Source: Anaerocolumna jejuensis DSM 15929 (GTDB lineage: Bacteria; Bacillota; Clostridia; Lachnospirales; Lachnospiraceae). From it: DNA of 64,000 nt. Of this stretch, positions 16,600 to 24,588 are shown one piece after another. Location: NCBI RefSeq assembly GCF_900142215.1, contig NZ_FRAC01000030.1:18824-82823 (forward strand). Reading direction: 5' to 3'. Numbering within the stretch: the stretch's first letter is position 1; each line of letters begins with the position of its first letter. The notes beneath the pieces are model-generated. The model searched no databases, was not told where the DNA came from, and was given only the letters and a program-made list of their open reading frames with translations. Both the position numbers and the translations under genes were made by a program.

Positions 16600-16830
16600 T
16601 TTGCAATTTACTTGTTAAACTGCTAAAAAATTGAAAGTGATAATTGCCTTTTAATATAATAATCCCATGCATACGCAAGTTTACTTGCGAAACTGCCAAA
16701 ATTGAAAATAAATTGCTTTTTAATTTTCATACTATCCGCCATGCCTTTCCAACGCGCCGCAAGATTGGGCCGAGGATTTCGCAGGCTCAATCTTGTGTAT
16801 GAAAATTGCTTTTTAATTTTCATACTATCG
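16600..16830. repeat. Cluster of dispersed multi-hairpin repeats between T-box and cysE
   Basis: Three partial copies in a row: 16600-16657, 16672-16765 and 16799-16830. Each has an AAATTGCTTTTTAATTT core; the middle one also has CATGCATACGCAAG, an ACTGCC block and CAACGCGCCGCAAG, as at 8602-8696. Local hairpins are CGCAAG/CTTGCG (16674-16689), TGAAAATT/AATTTTCA (16799-16821) and CAAGATTG/CAATCTTG around 16762-16796. An 84-codon open frame runs through it but only reads the repeats. Confidence 0.7.
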
Positions 16831-16866
16831 CTATTCAATAATAAGCAAATGAAAAGAATAAAAAAA

Positions 16867-17092
16867 CTCCGTCTCACTTAGAGACGAAGTTATCCGCGGT
16901 TCCACTCTATTATGCAGGAAAAATCACCTGCACTCTTAAAGGATAACGGTCCAGACCGGATTAAGCTAAGCTTAAGCCTCACTTAATCAGCTCCCAGATG
17001 CACTTCATCGGTATTCGGGTAAAGGATGTTTTCAGCCGGTGACATCCTCTCTCTGCTGCCCTTTTACGGACTACTTTTCTGTTCATCGCTTT
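16867..17092 (-). promoter_or_regulatory. Cysteine T-box leader of cysE-cysS
   Basis: On the minus strand the leader holds Stem I, a specifier TGC (17000-17002) in GAAGTGCATC, the canonical T-box AGAGTGGAACCGCGG (16890-16908 region) and an intrinsic terminator CTCCGTCTC/GAGACGAAG (16867-16889) followed by seven T. TGC is a cysteine codon, matching cysE and cysS downstream. Uncharged tRNA-Cys pairing with the specifier and T-box is expected to favour the antiterminator. Confidence 0.95.
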
Positions 17093-17109
17093 TCAAATAT
17101 TATATACTT

Positions 17110-17138
17110 ATTCTATGCAAAAGTAATCAAAATGTCAA
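17110..17138 (-). promoter_or_regulatory. Promoter of the cysE T-box transcript
   Basis: TTGACA at 17133-17138 and TAGAAT at 17110-17115 with a 17-bp spacer on the minus strand, directly before the T-box leader. Confidence 0.8.
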
Positions 17139-17144
17139 TTACAA

Positions 17145-18320
17145 TCAAACAATCTCATTCAGAAAAAGCCTGTTGCCAATTTTCAGCTCTGATAAAACAG
17201 CAAGCACACTGTCTTTCTCTTCTACAGTAATAAGCTCCTTCTTTTTTTCTTCTTCCAGCTTACCAAAGAACAATAGTGTCAGGTCAGAGATATTTCCCCT
17301 TAGCATGGGCGGTTCTTCCGTATTGTCAACACTGCTTCCTTCTTTGCTGGTAACAAGATGAAAAACCCCGTTATTTTCCGCAATTCTTTCATCCTTTGCT
17401 TCTATTACAAGGGAAATTTCCCTTTCGGAATAAAGGCTTAGGAGAAATGCTTTCAGATTTACGATCCTCATCATAATGGCAGGTTCAAAATCTGCTTTTC
17501 TGTCATTAAGACTAAGAGAAAGACCCGATGAGAATTCACGGTACAGCTCCAAGAGTACCTCTTCCTTATCTGACCGCTCATAGATGCATTCCGCAATCTG
17601 AAAACCATCATCCTGCATATAGGCTGCATATCCGATTAATTCATCCTTCTTTAATACCAGTGCGATTCCGCCCTTTGTACTGTTCATCTCAGCCAAGAGC
17701 TTTTCATAATACTTACGGCTTCTTAGGGCATAAATATCGTATTCCCGCCTTAGGATATCCTCCGTAAATTCCGTAAGCACTCTCCGGCTGTCTATGTCTG
17801 AGGCAGTAAGCTTTACGAGCCTGCTGCCGGTATTTTTACTGTTTCCCTTTATGACTGCTTTTTCCATTTCCATCCCCCAGTTTTCCAGGGTGTAAACCTT
17901 GCGAAAATCATAGGGATAATAAATTGCCTCCGCTGCCGGCATCAGGTAAGTAAAGGGCTTTCCTTCCTCATACATCCATTGAAGTGCTTTTTCAATCAGA
18001 AGTCCCATATATCCTTTTTTCCGTTCTTCTTTTCTGGTAGCAACTCCTACTATATAGTCGGCTTTTACCTCATTCTCCTTCACTGCCAGTGTATAAGGAT
18101 TAAGGTGAAGCATGGAGCATAATTTATCCTCCTTATACAGGGTGAAAATACGGTTATAGGGAACCACCCATTGAAAATAGAAATCTGTATAAGAGTCCGT
18201 ATCCCCAAAGCATTCCTGCCAAAGACAGTAGATATCTTCTCTGACCTTCTCTATTCCCTTTTCTCTGGCTTCCTCCAGGGAAGTAAATATCTCATATTCC
18301 ATCCTGCGTTCTTCACCCAT
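17145..18320 (-). CDS. GNAT family N-acetyltransferase, Eis-like
   Basis: 391 residues. The N-terminal GNAT domain has the acetyl-CoA loop in IVGVATRKEERKKGYMGLLI (near 90-110) and LMPAAEAIYYPYDFRKV, a pattern typical of Eis-type acetyltransferases. A second GNAT-like region with GIALVLKKDELIGYAAY and a C-terminal SCP2-like part (LKAFLLSLYSEREISLVI) complete the usual length of about 390-400. Eis-like proteins acetylate amines; the substrate here is unknown. ATG at 18320 has AAAGGAAAGG just upstream; an internal ATG six codons in is the alternative start. Its stop lies beside the T-box promoter. Confidence 0.8.
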   Translation of the reverse strand: MGEERRMEYEIFTSLEEAREKGIEKVREDIYCLWQECFGDTDSYTDFYFQWVVPYNRIFTLYKEDKLCSMLHLNPYTLAVKENEVKADYIVGVATRKEERKKGYMGLLIEKALQWMYEEGKPFTYLMPAAEAIYYPYDFRKVYTLENWGMEMEKAVIKGNSKNTGSRLVKLTASDIDSRRVLTEFTEDILRREYDIYALRSRKYYEKLLAEMNSTKGGIALVLKKDELIGYAAYMQDDGFQIAECIYERSDKEEVLLELYREFSSGLSLSLNDRKADFEPAIMMRIVNLKAFLLSLYSEREISLVIEAKDERIAENNGVFHLVTSKEGSSVDNTEEPPMLRGNISDLTLLFFGKLEEEKKKELITVEEKDSVLAVLSELKIGNRLFLNEIV

Positions 18321-18438
18321 CCTTTCCTTTGCATCCTTTTCTGTACAGCTTCCTGTTTTGAGCTTACCTTTTCCGGTATTAAGTTACGGCAGATGTTCCT
18401 GCCCTATACAGCACCGGCAATGGTATCCCCTCTTACCC

Positions 18439-19002
18439 TTACTTGTTTTTTAAAGCACAGCCGCTGCAGCCGGCACAGCCATTTGACGCTCCCTGATATT
18501 CATAGCTCCTGTCATCGTAGCGGTAATCTGCGGCACTGGTCAGAAGACACATGGAATTGCAGGCTACACCAAGCCCTTCCCCCGTAAAGCCCAGACCTTC
18601 CTCCGTAGTTGCCTTTATATTAATTTGATTTAATTGTATTCCAAGAACCCGTGCTATATTCTCTCTCATGGCTGGAATATAAGGTGCCATCTTGGGCTTT
18701 TGGGCAATAATGGTCGCATCTATATTTTCGATGAGATAAAAATTCTCCTCCAAAAGTTCCTTTACCCTTTGTAATAATACCAGGCTGGAGACCCCTTTAT
18801 AGGCCTCATCCGTATCGGGAAAATGCTGTCCGATATCGCCTAAGGCTGCTGCCCCTAACAGGCTGTCCATGACGGCATGGGTCAAAACATCCGCATCCGA
18901 ATGCCCCAGCAATCCTTTCTCATAGGGAATTGTAACTCCCCCGATTATGAAATCCCGGCCTTCCACCAGTTTGTGTACATCATATCCTGAACCTATCCGC
19001 AT
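18439..19002 (-). CDS. ispF: 2-C-methyl-D-erythritol 2,4-cyclodiphosphate synthase with Cys-rich tail
   Basis: 187 residues. The catalytic domain (1-157) is clear: MRIGSGYDVHKL with the Asp and His zinc ligands, GHSDADVLTHAVMDSLLGAAALGDIG, DATIIAQKPK and NIKATTEEGLGFTGEG. The enzyme forms the cyclic diphosphate of the MEP isoprenoid pathway. The family normally ends near residue 157-160; here about 28 residues follow, ending in NGCAGCSGCALKNK with C176, C179 and C182 in a CxxCxxC arrangement. No other MEP gene is in the window. Confidence 0.93.
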   Translation of the reverse strand: MRIGSGYDVHKLVEGRDFIIGGVTIPYEKGLLGHSDADVLTHAVMDSLLGAAALGDIGQHFPDTDEAYKGVSSLVLLQRVKELLEENFYLIENIDATIIAQKPKMAPYIPAMRENIARVLGIQLNQINIKATTEEGLGFTGEGLGVACNSMCLLTSAADYRYDDRSYEYQGASNGCAGCSGCALKNK

Positions 19003-19073
19003 CTATATCACTTTGCGTATCCTTCTCTCTATAGGATATACCGCAATTACTCCTTTTATAAAATTTTATATTA

Positions 19074-19104
19074 CAAAAAAAGACTGTCGGTAAGACAATC
19101 TTTC
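19074..19104 (-). terminator. Terminator of the tRNA pair
   Basis: AGATTGTC/GACAGTCT stem (19081-19101) with a 5-nt loop, followed on the minus strand by seven T. Confidence 0.8.
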
Positions 19105-19107
19105 TAA

Positions 19108-19181
19108 TAGCGAAGGACGGATTTGAACCGCCGACACTGCGGGTATGAACCGCATGCTCTAGCCAACTGAGCTACTTCGCC
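19108..19181 (-). tRNA. tRNA-Met (CAT), elongator type
   Basis: 74 nt. Acceptor stem GGCGAAG/CTTCGCT, D-arm TAGCTCAGTTGGCTAGAGCA, anticodon loop with CAT in GGTTCATACCC, T-arm GGCGGTTCAAATCCGTC. The 5' end does not have the C1 mismatch of initiator tRNA. CCA is not encoded. Confidence 0.93.
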
Positions 19182-19249
19182 ATGTATAAGCAAATAACTA
19201 AAAGCCAAGTTCAACCAGGACTTTTATTTTCTTTGTTTTTTCATAAAAA

Positions 19250-19322
19250 TGGGACCTATAGGGCTCGAACCTATGACCCTCTGCTTGTAAGGCAGATGCT
19301 CTCCCAGCTGAGCTAAGATCCC
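19250..19322 (-). tRNA. tRNA-Val (TAC)
   Basis: 73 nt. Acceptor GGGATCT/AGGTCCC, D-arm TAGCTCAGCTGGGAGAGCA, anticodon TAC in GCCTTACAAGC, T-arm GGTTCGAGCC. Upstream partner of the Met tRNA in one transcript. Confidence 0.93.
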
Positions 19323-19405
19323 ATTAGTACTTGTCTCTCAACAGGTACTTTTATATTATATTTATCAAACACTATTTTGTCAAGTGTTTTTTGTTGGATT
19401 TGTTC

Positions 19406-21418
19406 CTAAAGTTTAAAAAATTCTAACTTATTCTCCAAATCGGAAGCAGTAAGAGCAAGACTGGAAGCATCCTCTCCTACCACCTCGCTGATTTTTGTTA
19501 CTTCCGTGGCAGCTGCTAACAATTCAGCCGATGTAGCTAATATCTCCTCGGCGCCGGCCGACTGCTCCTGGGTGATTGCCGCAACGGATACCGCTACCTG
19601 ATCCACTTCCTGAACTCTTTCACTGAGAGACTTTACAAGGGCATCCGTTTCATTAACTGCCATAAAAATGTCTTCAAAAGCAGCACTGGTCTCTTTTATC
19701 AGAGTGGAGCTGTTTTCAATGCTTACAACACTTTCTTTTGTCTTTTTAATAGTATTGTCTACCAGGGTATTGACCCTTCCGATATTTCCGGTTATCCGGC
19801 TTACCGCTTCCGAACTGGTCTCTGCCAGTTTTCGGATTTCCTCTGCTACGACTGCAAAGCCCTTTCCGGACTCACCGGCTCTTGCAGCCTCAATTGCGGC
19901 ATTTAAGGACAGTAGGTTGGTCTGGGTCGCAATCTCACCAATTAAGGAAATAATATCATTTATCTCCCTAGTTGAAATTCCTACCTCTTCCACTACTTCT
20001 TCCAGGCTGTAAATGTCTTTCTCAACGTCCTGAACATACAGATTGATTTTATCTATTTTCTGCTTTCCATCCTTTGAAAGTGTTACGGTCTCCTTCATCC
20101 TGGTGCCGGCATCCCTGCTGATTGAATCTGCCTGGGAAACTACCTGTGCCAGAGAGGAGGCGCTTTCTGCTACTTCACTGATGGTCTTAGCCAGCTCATC
20201 CACTGTCAGGTTAAGCTCCTGCATGGAGGAGGATTGTATCTTAGCTGAATTCGTCAGGCTCTCCGCCGCTTCGCTGCTGCTTTCAGCCTGCAGGTTCAAT
20301 TTGTTTATAAGCTCATAATATTGTTTAATAATTGCCCTCATGGTTTTGATAAACTTCTGGAGGTCTTCTGTCATTATTGCTACTTCATTTGTACCTTTTA
20401 CTTCCACCTGTATGGTAAAATTGCCTTTTGTAATCTCTTCAATGGTTCCTGTTACTTTCTTAATGGGTACAATAACAAAATGCAAAACTCTTTCTATGAT
20501 AAAGGCTAACAGCGCAATTGCTGCAATAGAGCCAAGGACCACAATTATAATCAATTTGTTGATAGAGGAGAGCACTTCGCTTCTGGGCACATAGGAAGCC
20601 AATACCCAATCAGTTCCTTCAATATCCCGAAGATATCCAAGATAGGACTCCTTCGTATCCTTTAAGGTGAATACTTTATTATTGCTCTTGCCCAGCTGTT
20701 CTGCTATCCCTGAAATCAAAGCATTATCAGAGCCGGCTTCCAGTTTTTTTGATATGAGTTCTTTATCCTTATAACCAAGAATCACTCCGCTGTTCTTATC
20801 GATCAGCATGGAAGCGCCGGTATTAAGGACCTTCATGGCGGCTACTTCCGTGGTTATTTCACTTAGATAAACATCTGCTGCAGCAACCCTCACTGCTCCG
20901 TCCGTTGTCTTTAGCCTGGCTGATGCCGTTATACAGTAATCACCGGTATTCACATCGGTGTAAGGCTCTCCGAAGGCAAAGCTGTCCCTTTGCTCCCCAT
21001 CCTTGTACCAATCCCTGTCTGTTACCACAAAATCAGCTCCAGGAACAAAATCAAAGGAATTCAGTAATTTTCCGTCACTTGCTCCAATATAGACACCTAA
21101 GGGCATATTGGGATTTCTATCCTTGGTAGTTGCAAGGTAGTTTATGGTATCGGTATCATCCATTTGCTTAAAATCCAGCGTATTTTTTATCTCCGTAAGG
21201 CTGCTGAGTATTTCGCCGGACCAGTTTTCTGCTTCTTTGACGTTGGCTTCTGCCTGATATTTCACAATTTCACTGCCATAATCCAGAATGATATTTCTGG
21301 CTGTAATAAAAGTTATTGTTAGCAGACCTGCAATTGAAAGTGTAACTACCGGTATAAGGATAGATATCATTCTACCTTTCGTTCCTAATTTCCTTCTTGA
21401 CGACGCTTCTCCCACCAT
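19406..21418 (-). CDS. Methyl-accepting chemotaxis protein with dCache sensor
   Basis: 670 residues, AGAGGAGG before ATG. Cytoplasmic basic start, TM1 at about 17-39 (ISILIPVVTLSIAGLLTITF), an extracellular dCache-type ligand domain to about 285 (NPNMPLGVYIGASDGK, VVTDRDWYKDG, FAFGEPYTD), TM2 at about 286-308, a HAMP region (PIKKVTGTIEEITKGNF), then the coiled-coil signalling domain with the highly conserved hairpin tip EIATQTNLLSLNAAIEAARA and FAVVAEEIRKLAETS. It senses a small ligand and signals to CheA. The dWYKDG motif is common in amino-acid-binding dCache domains, but the ligand cannot be called. Monocistronic. Confidence 0.93.
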   Translation of the reverse strand: MVGEASSRRKLGTKGRMISILIPVVTLSIAGLLTITFITARNIILDYGSEIVKYQAEANVKEAENWSGEILSSLTEIKNTLDFKQMDDTDTINYLATTKDRNPNMPLGVYIGASDGKLLNSFDFVPGADFVVTDRDWYKDGEQRDSFAFGEPYTDVNTGDYCITASARLKTTDGAVRVAAADVYLSEITTEVAAMKVLNTGASMLIDKNSGVILGYKDKELISKKLEAGSDNALISGIAEQLGKSNNKVFTLKDTKESYLGYLRDIEGTDWVLASYVPRSEVLSSINKLIIIVVLGSIAAIALLAFIIERVLHFVIVPIKKVTGTIEEITKGNFTIQVEVKGTNEVAIMTEDLQKFIKTMRAIIKQYYELINKLNLQAESSSEAAESLTNSAKIQSSSMQELNLTVDELAKTISEVAESASSLAQVVSQADSISRDAGTRMKETVTLSKDGKQKIDKINLYVQDVEKDIYSLEEVVEEVGISTREINDIISLIGEIATQTNLLSLNAAIEAARAGESGKGFAVVAEEIRKLAETSSEAVSRITGNIGRVNTLVDNTIKKTKESVVSIENSSTLIKETSAAFEDIFMAVNETDALVKSLSERVQEVDQVAVSVAAITQEQSAGAEEILATSAELLAAATEVTKISEVVGEDASSLALTASDLENKLEFFKL

Positions 21419-21464
21419 AGTACCTCCTCTATTCAGTTCTCAATTTTTATTACCTTTATTTATC

Positions 21465-21493
21465 ATTTTAATTTTCACCAGGGAATCAGTCAA
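21465..21493 (-). promoter_or_regulatory. Promoter of the chemoreceptor gene
   Basis: TTGACT (21488-21493), 17-bp spacer, TAAAAT (21465-21470) on the minus strand, 47 bp before the start codon. A vegetative-type promoter; I see no SigD-type box. Confidence 0.6.
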
Positions 21494-21542
21494 GTCAAAA
21501 TTCATCATTTTTTGACATGATTTTTAGTAAAATATAACAAAA

Positions 21543-21579
21543 AAGTGCCTTAACAGACATTTTACTTGTTAAGGCACTT
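21543..21579 (-). terminator. Terminator of cdd
   Basis: 13-bp stem AAGTGCCTTAACA/TGTTAAGGCACTT with an 11-nt loop, followed on the minus strand by a T run. It lies 21 bp after the cdd stop. Confidence 0.85.
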
Positions 21580-21600
21580 CTATTTTTCTATCCTATTTTC

Positions 21601-22119
21601 CTATTTTGTTAAATTAGCAGGGCCAAAACCTAAGGGTAACAGCTCCTCCAGTGAATAAATCCAATAATCATATTCTGACTTTGCAATTATTACAAGAAAA
21701 TTCTTGGGATTGCAGAATTCCATCATAACCTGCCTGCATACTCCGCAAGGGGAGCAGTAATCTTCTAATATGCCGTCCTTACCGCCAACAATTGCTATTG
21801 CCAGGAATTCCTTTTCTCCTTCGCTGACCGCTTTAAAAAAGGCTGTCCTCTCTGCACAATTAGTAGGTGTAAGGGATGCATTTTCAATGTTGCAGCCTTT
21901 ATAAACCTTATGGTTTTTTGTAAGCAAGGCAGCGCCTACCTTAAAACCGGAATATGGTGTATAAGAGTATTTCAGACTATCTATGGCTTCTCTGATTAGT
22001 TCCCGGCAGGTATCTGCATTAACTGCTCCTGCCACTTCCCTTTTGCCGGATGGGATTAATTCTCCTTCATGCCTGCAGGCAAGCTCATTTACTTCTTTTC
22101 CGCTATTATGCTCTACCAT
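21601..22119 (-). CDS. cdd: Cytidine deaminase with N-terminal extension
   Basis: 172 residues; GGGAG eight nt before ATG. The catalytic domain begins near residue 38 (RELIREAIDSLKYSYTPYSGF) and carries the zinc site CAERTAFF and PCGVCRQVMMEF plus NIENASLTPTNCAE. It deaminates cytidine and deoxycytidine in pyrimidine salvage. The usual length is about 130-140; the first 35 residues (MVEHNSGKEVNELACRHEG and so on) are extra and not of a known domain. No internal start with a better ribosome binding site is obvious, so the extension may be real. Single gene with its own terminator. Confidence 0.92.
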   Translation of the reverse strand: MVEHNSGKEVNELACRHEGELIPSGKREVAGAVNADTCRELIREAIDSLKYSYTPYSGFKVGAALLTKNHKVYKGCNIENASLTPTNCAERTAFFKAVSEGEKEFLAIAIVGGKDGILEDYCSPCGVCRQVMMEFCNPKNFLVIIAKSEYDYWIYSLEELLPLGFGPANLTK

Positions 22120-22182
22120 GAAATCATCTCCCGTTACGTATTTTTATGGTGCATTTTTTATTGTACCATAAAAATATACTGC

Positions 22183-23571
22183 TTACAATCCCTGTAAACT
22201 CTTTCCGTTCGTGGTTATGACCTCCTGGTACCAATAGGCAGAATCCTTCAAGGTTCTCTTTTGTGTTTCAAAATCAACATGGATCAGTCCGAAGCGTTCT
22301 CCATACCCCTGGGACCATTCATAATTATCCATAATGGACCAGGCAAAGTATCCGATAACGTCAATACCTTCCTCTATTGCCTTGGACAGTTCTAAAAGAT
22401 ACCTGTGCATAAAGTCTATTCTTTGAGGATCATGTACTTTCCCGTCAAGGCTTACCCAATCCGCCATGGATAATCCATTTTCGGTTATCAGTATTGGCAG
22501 CTGGTACCTTTCAGAAAGAAATTTCGGCATATAGTGAAGAATTCTCGGTGTAACAGGCCACTTAAAAGCTGTACGGTCAAAGCCGGTCTTATTTTCGGCC
22601 TGCACATATCCTCCCTCCGCATGTTTGATCCCAGCACCCCTGTATAGATTAATTCCCAGGAAATCCAAGGGCTGGCTGATGAGCTTCAGGTCCTCTTCCT
22701 TAAGGAGGGACTCCGGAAAGTATTCAGCAAAGGCTTTTACCCCATCCTCCGGATATTTTCCAAGGATAATGGGATCTATCCACCAGCTGGTATTCCATAA
22801 ATTCTCAGCAGAGGTATCAAAGGCCGCTTTTCTGGCTGCTTTTACATCCTCTTCCCTATCCGTCACCGGATACACCTCGGTGGCACAGGGGGCATAGCCC
22901 ACCTTGCAGGGCACCTTGGAATATTTTCTTATTGTCTGCACTGCCTTACCGTGGGCAAGGAATACACGGTGCATTACCTGAAATACCTCCTGGCAGGGAA
23001 GCTTAAGCTTTGGCGCACATTCTCCCAGCAGATGCCCTATAATAACATGGCATTGGGGTTCATTAAAGGTTATCCAATGGGTTACACGGTCGGACAGCCT
23101 GTCTGTTACGACCTTTACATATTCCGCAAACCAGTCCGGACTGTCAGGGTTTGACCATCCGCCAAGATTCATTAGTGCCTGGGGCAAATCCCAATGAAAG
23201 AGGGTAATATAGGGCTCGATTCCGGCCTTTAAAAGCTCATCCACCAAATCACTGTAAAAATCCAGGCCCTTTTCATTTACTTCTCCCTTTCCTTCGGGTA
23301 ATACACGGGACCAGCTAATGGATAAGCGGTATGCCTTCAGGCCGATTTTCTTCATCAGGGCAACATCTTCTTTATACCGGTGGTAATGGTCACAGGCTAC
23401 ATCACCGGTATCTCCGTTATCGATATTCATACGTCCGGTTTTGGGGTCAATGCGCTTATCATGGCTGTAAACATCCCAGATGGAAGGTCCTCTGCCATCT
23501 TCCATTGCTCCGCCCTCTATCTGGTAGGCAGCCGCAGCCGCCCCCCATAAAAAATCCTTTGGAAAACTCAT
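22183..23571 (-). CDS. GH1 beta-glucosidase acting on unphosphorylated beta-glucosides
   Basis: 462 residues, family-typical length. FPKDFLWGAAAAAYQIEGG is the GH1 N-terminal signature; acid/base E171 lies in TFNEP and nucleophile E364 in ITENG. The aglycone-proximal motif YEWSQGYGERFG (E and W rather than the S-K-Y set of 6-phospho enzymes) points to hydrolysis of non-phosphorylated substrate. No signal peptide, so intracellular. It is the last gene after the two ABC permeases (126-bp gap) and probably cleaves the oligosaccharide they import. Confidence 0.93.
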   Translation of the reverse strand: MSFPKDFLWGAAAAAYQIEGGAMEDGRGPSIWDVYSHDKRIDPKTGRMNIDNGDTGDVACDHYHRYKEDVALMKKIGLKAYRLSISWSRVLPEGKGEVNEKGLDFYSDLVDELLKAGIEPYITLFHWDLPQALMNLGGWSNPDSPDWFAEYVKVVTDRLSDRVTHWITFNEPQCHVIIGHLLGECAPKLKLPCQEVFQVMHRVFLAHGKAVQTIRKYSKVPCKVGYAPCATEVYPVTDREEDVKAARKAAFDTSAENLWNTSWWIDPIILGKYPEDGVKAFAEYFPESLLKEEDLKLISQPLDFLGINLYRGAGIKHAEGGYVQAENKTGFDRTAFKWPVTPRILHYMPKFLSERYQLPILITENGLSMADWVSLDGKVHDPQRIDFMHRYLLELSKAIEEGIDVIGYFAWSIMDNYEWSQGYGERFGLIHVDFETQKRTLKDSAYWYQEVITTNGKSLQGL

Positions 23572-23697
23572 TTATTTATCCCTCCTCATTTTATTGATTT
23601 ATTCTACGCAATCCACCTTGTTCTGTAAAAAATAGCATAGTTCTTCTTTATCTTGCTTTATCTTAACTTGTCCTGCTTTGTTCAGCATCTATTCAGC

Positions 23698-24576
23698 TTA
23701 ACCTTTTACCGCGCCGACTACAATACCTTTAACAAAATACCGCTGGAAAAAGGGGTAAATAATCAGTATGGGAACGGCACCGATAACAGCCACTGCCATT
23801 CGGATTGCCGTAGAGGGCATGGGAGCTCCGGAAGCTCCGGCTGCAGCTGCCTTTTTCAGCATATCAATATTTTGGAGCATTTTATTTAAAAATACCTGGA
23901 TGCTGTAGAATTCATCTTTATTTACATAGTATAAACCATTAACCCAGTCATTCCAATATCCAAGGCCGACCAGGAGCACCAGGGTCGCCAGAATGGGAAG
24001 TGACATAGGAAGCACGATTCGCAGCAATATACGCATTTCTCCCGCTCCGTCAACCTTGGCAGCCTCCATGACCTCCTCCGGTATATTGGTAGCAAAATAA
24101 GCACGCATCATGATAACATTAAAGGCGCCGAGCATCAGATTTGGAATGATAAGTGCCCATATGGTATTTTTAATATGGAACATCTGGGTCCACATCATAT
24201 AGGAAGGCACAAGCCCGCCGTTAAAGAGCATGGTGAAGAATACAAAAAATGCAAGGATATTTCTACCCGGCAGATTCTTCTTGGATAAGGGATAGGCCAG
24301 CAGGGTGGTCAGCGTAAGGTTTATAAGTGTACCTATAACTGTTACAATGATGGAAACTGCATATCCTCTGACGATGGAATTGCTGTCAAACAGAAGGTAC
24401 TTGTAAGCAGTTAAATCAATTTTTCCGGGTAAGATACTGTACCCGCTTTTCATCAATGTACCTTCTGCCGTAATGGAAGAGCTGATAAGCAGCAGGATTG
24501 GGATGACACAGAACAGGCACAGTACTATCATTATTGTATGGGCAACGATTTGAAATGTTTTGCTTTTTTCTACCAT
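23698..24576 (-). CDS. Carbohydrate ABC transporter permease, LplC-like
   Basis: 292 residues with six predicted membrane segments, the first at about 15-37. The EAA loop that contacts the ATPase reads EEVMEAAKVDGAGEMRILLR with the following ILPMSLPILATL. The C-terminus ends FFQRYFVKGIVVGAVKG, typical of the CUT1 LplC/YtcP group. Starts 12 bp after the stop of the partner permease. The locus has no ATPase gene; a shared MsmK-type ATPase elsewhere would be expected. Confidence 0.92.
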   Translation of the reverse strand: MVEKSKTFQIVAHTIMIVLCLFCVIPILLLISSSITAEGTLMKSGYSILPGKIDLTAYKYLLFDSNSIVRGYAVSIIVTVIGTLINLTLTTLLAYPLSKKNLPGRNILAFFVFFTMLFNGGLVPSYMMWTQMFHIKNTIWALIIPNLMLGAFNVIMMRAYFATNIPEEVMEAAKVDGAGEMRILLRIVLPMSLPILATLVLLVGLGYWNDWVNGLYYVNKDEFYSIQVFLNKMLQNIDMLKKAAAAGASGAPMPSTAIRMAVAVIGAVPILIIYPFFQRYFVKGIVVGAVKG

Positions 24577-24588
24577 AGGTCTTCTCCT

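Noticed and set aside
16623..16877. 84-codon ORF between cysE and the T-box with an internal DSMKIKKQF repeat
   Set aside because: It simply reads through the T-box terminator and the dispersed repeats; the repeated peptide is a by-product of the DNA repeat.
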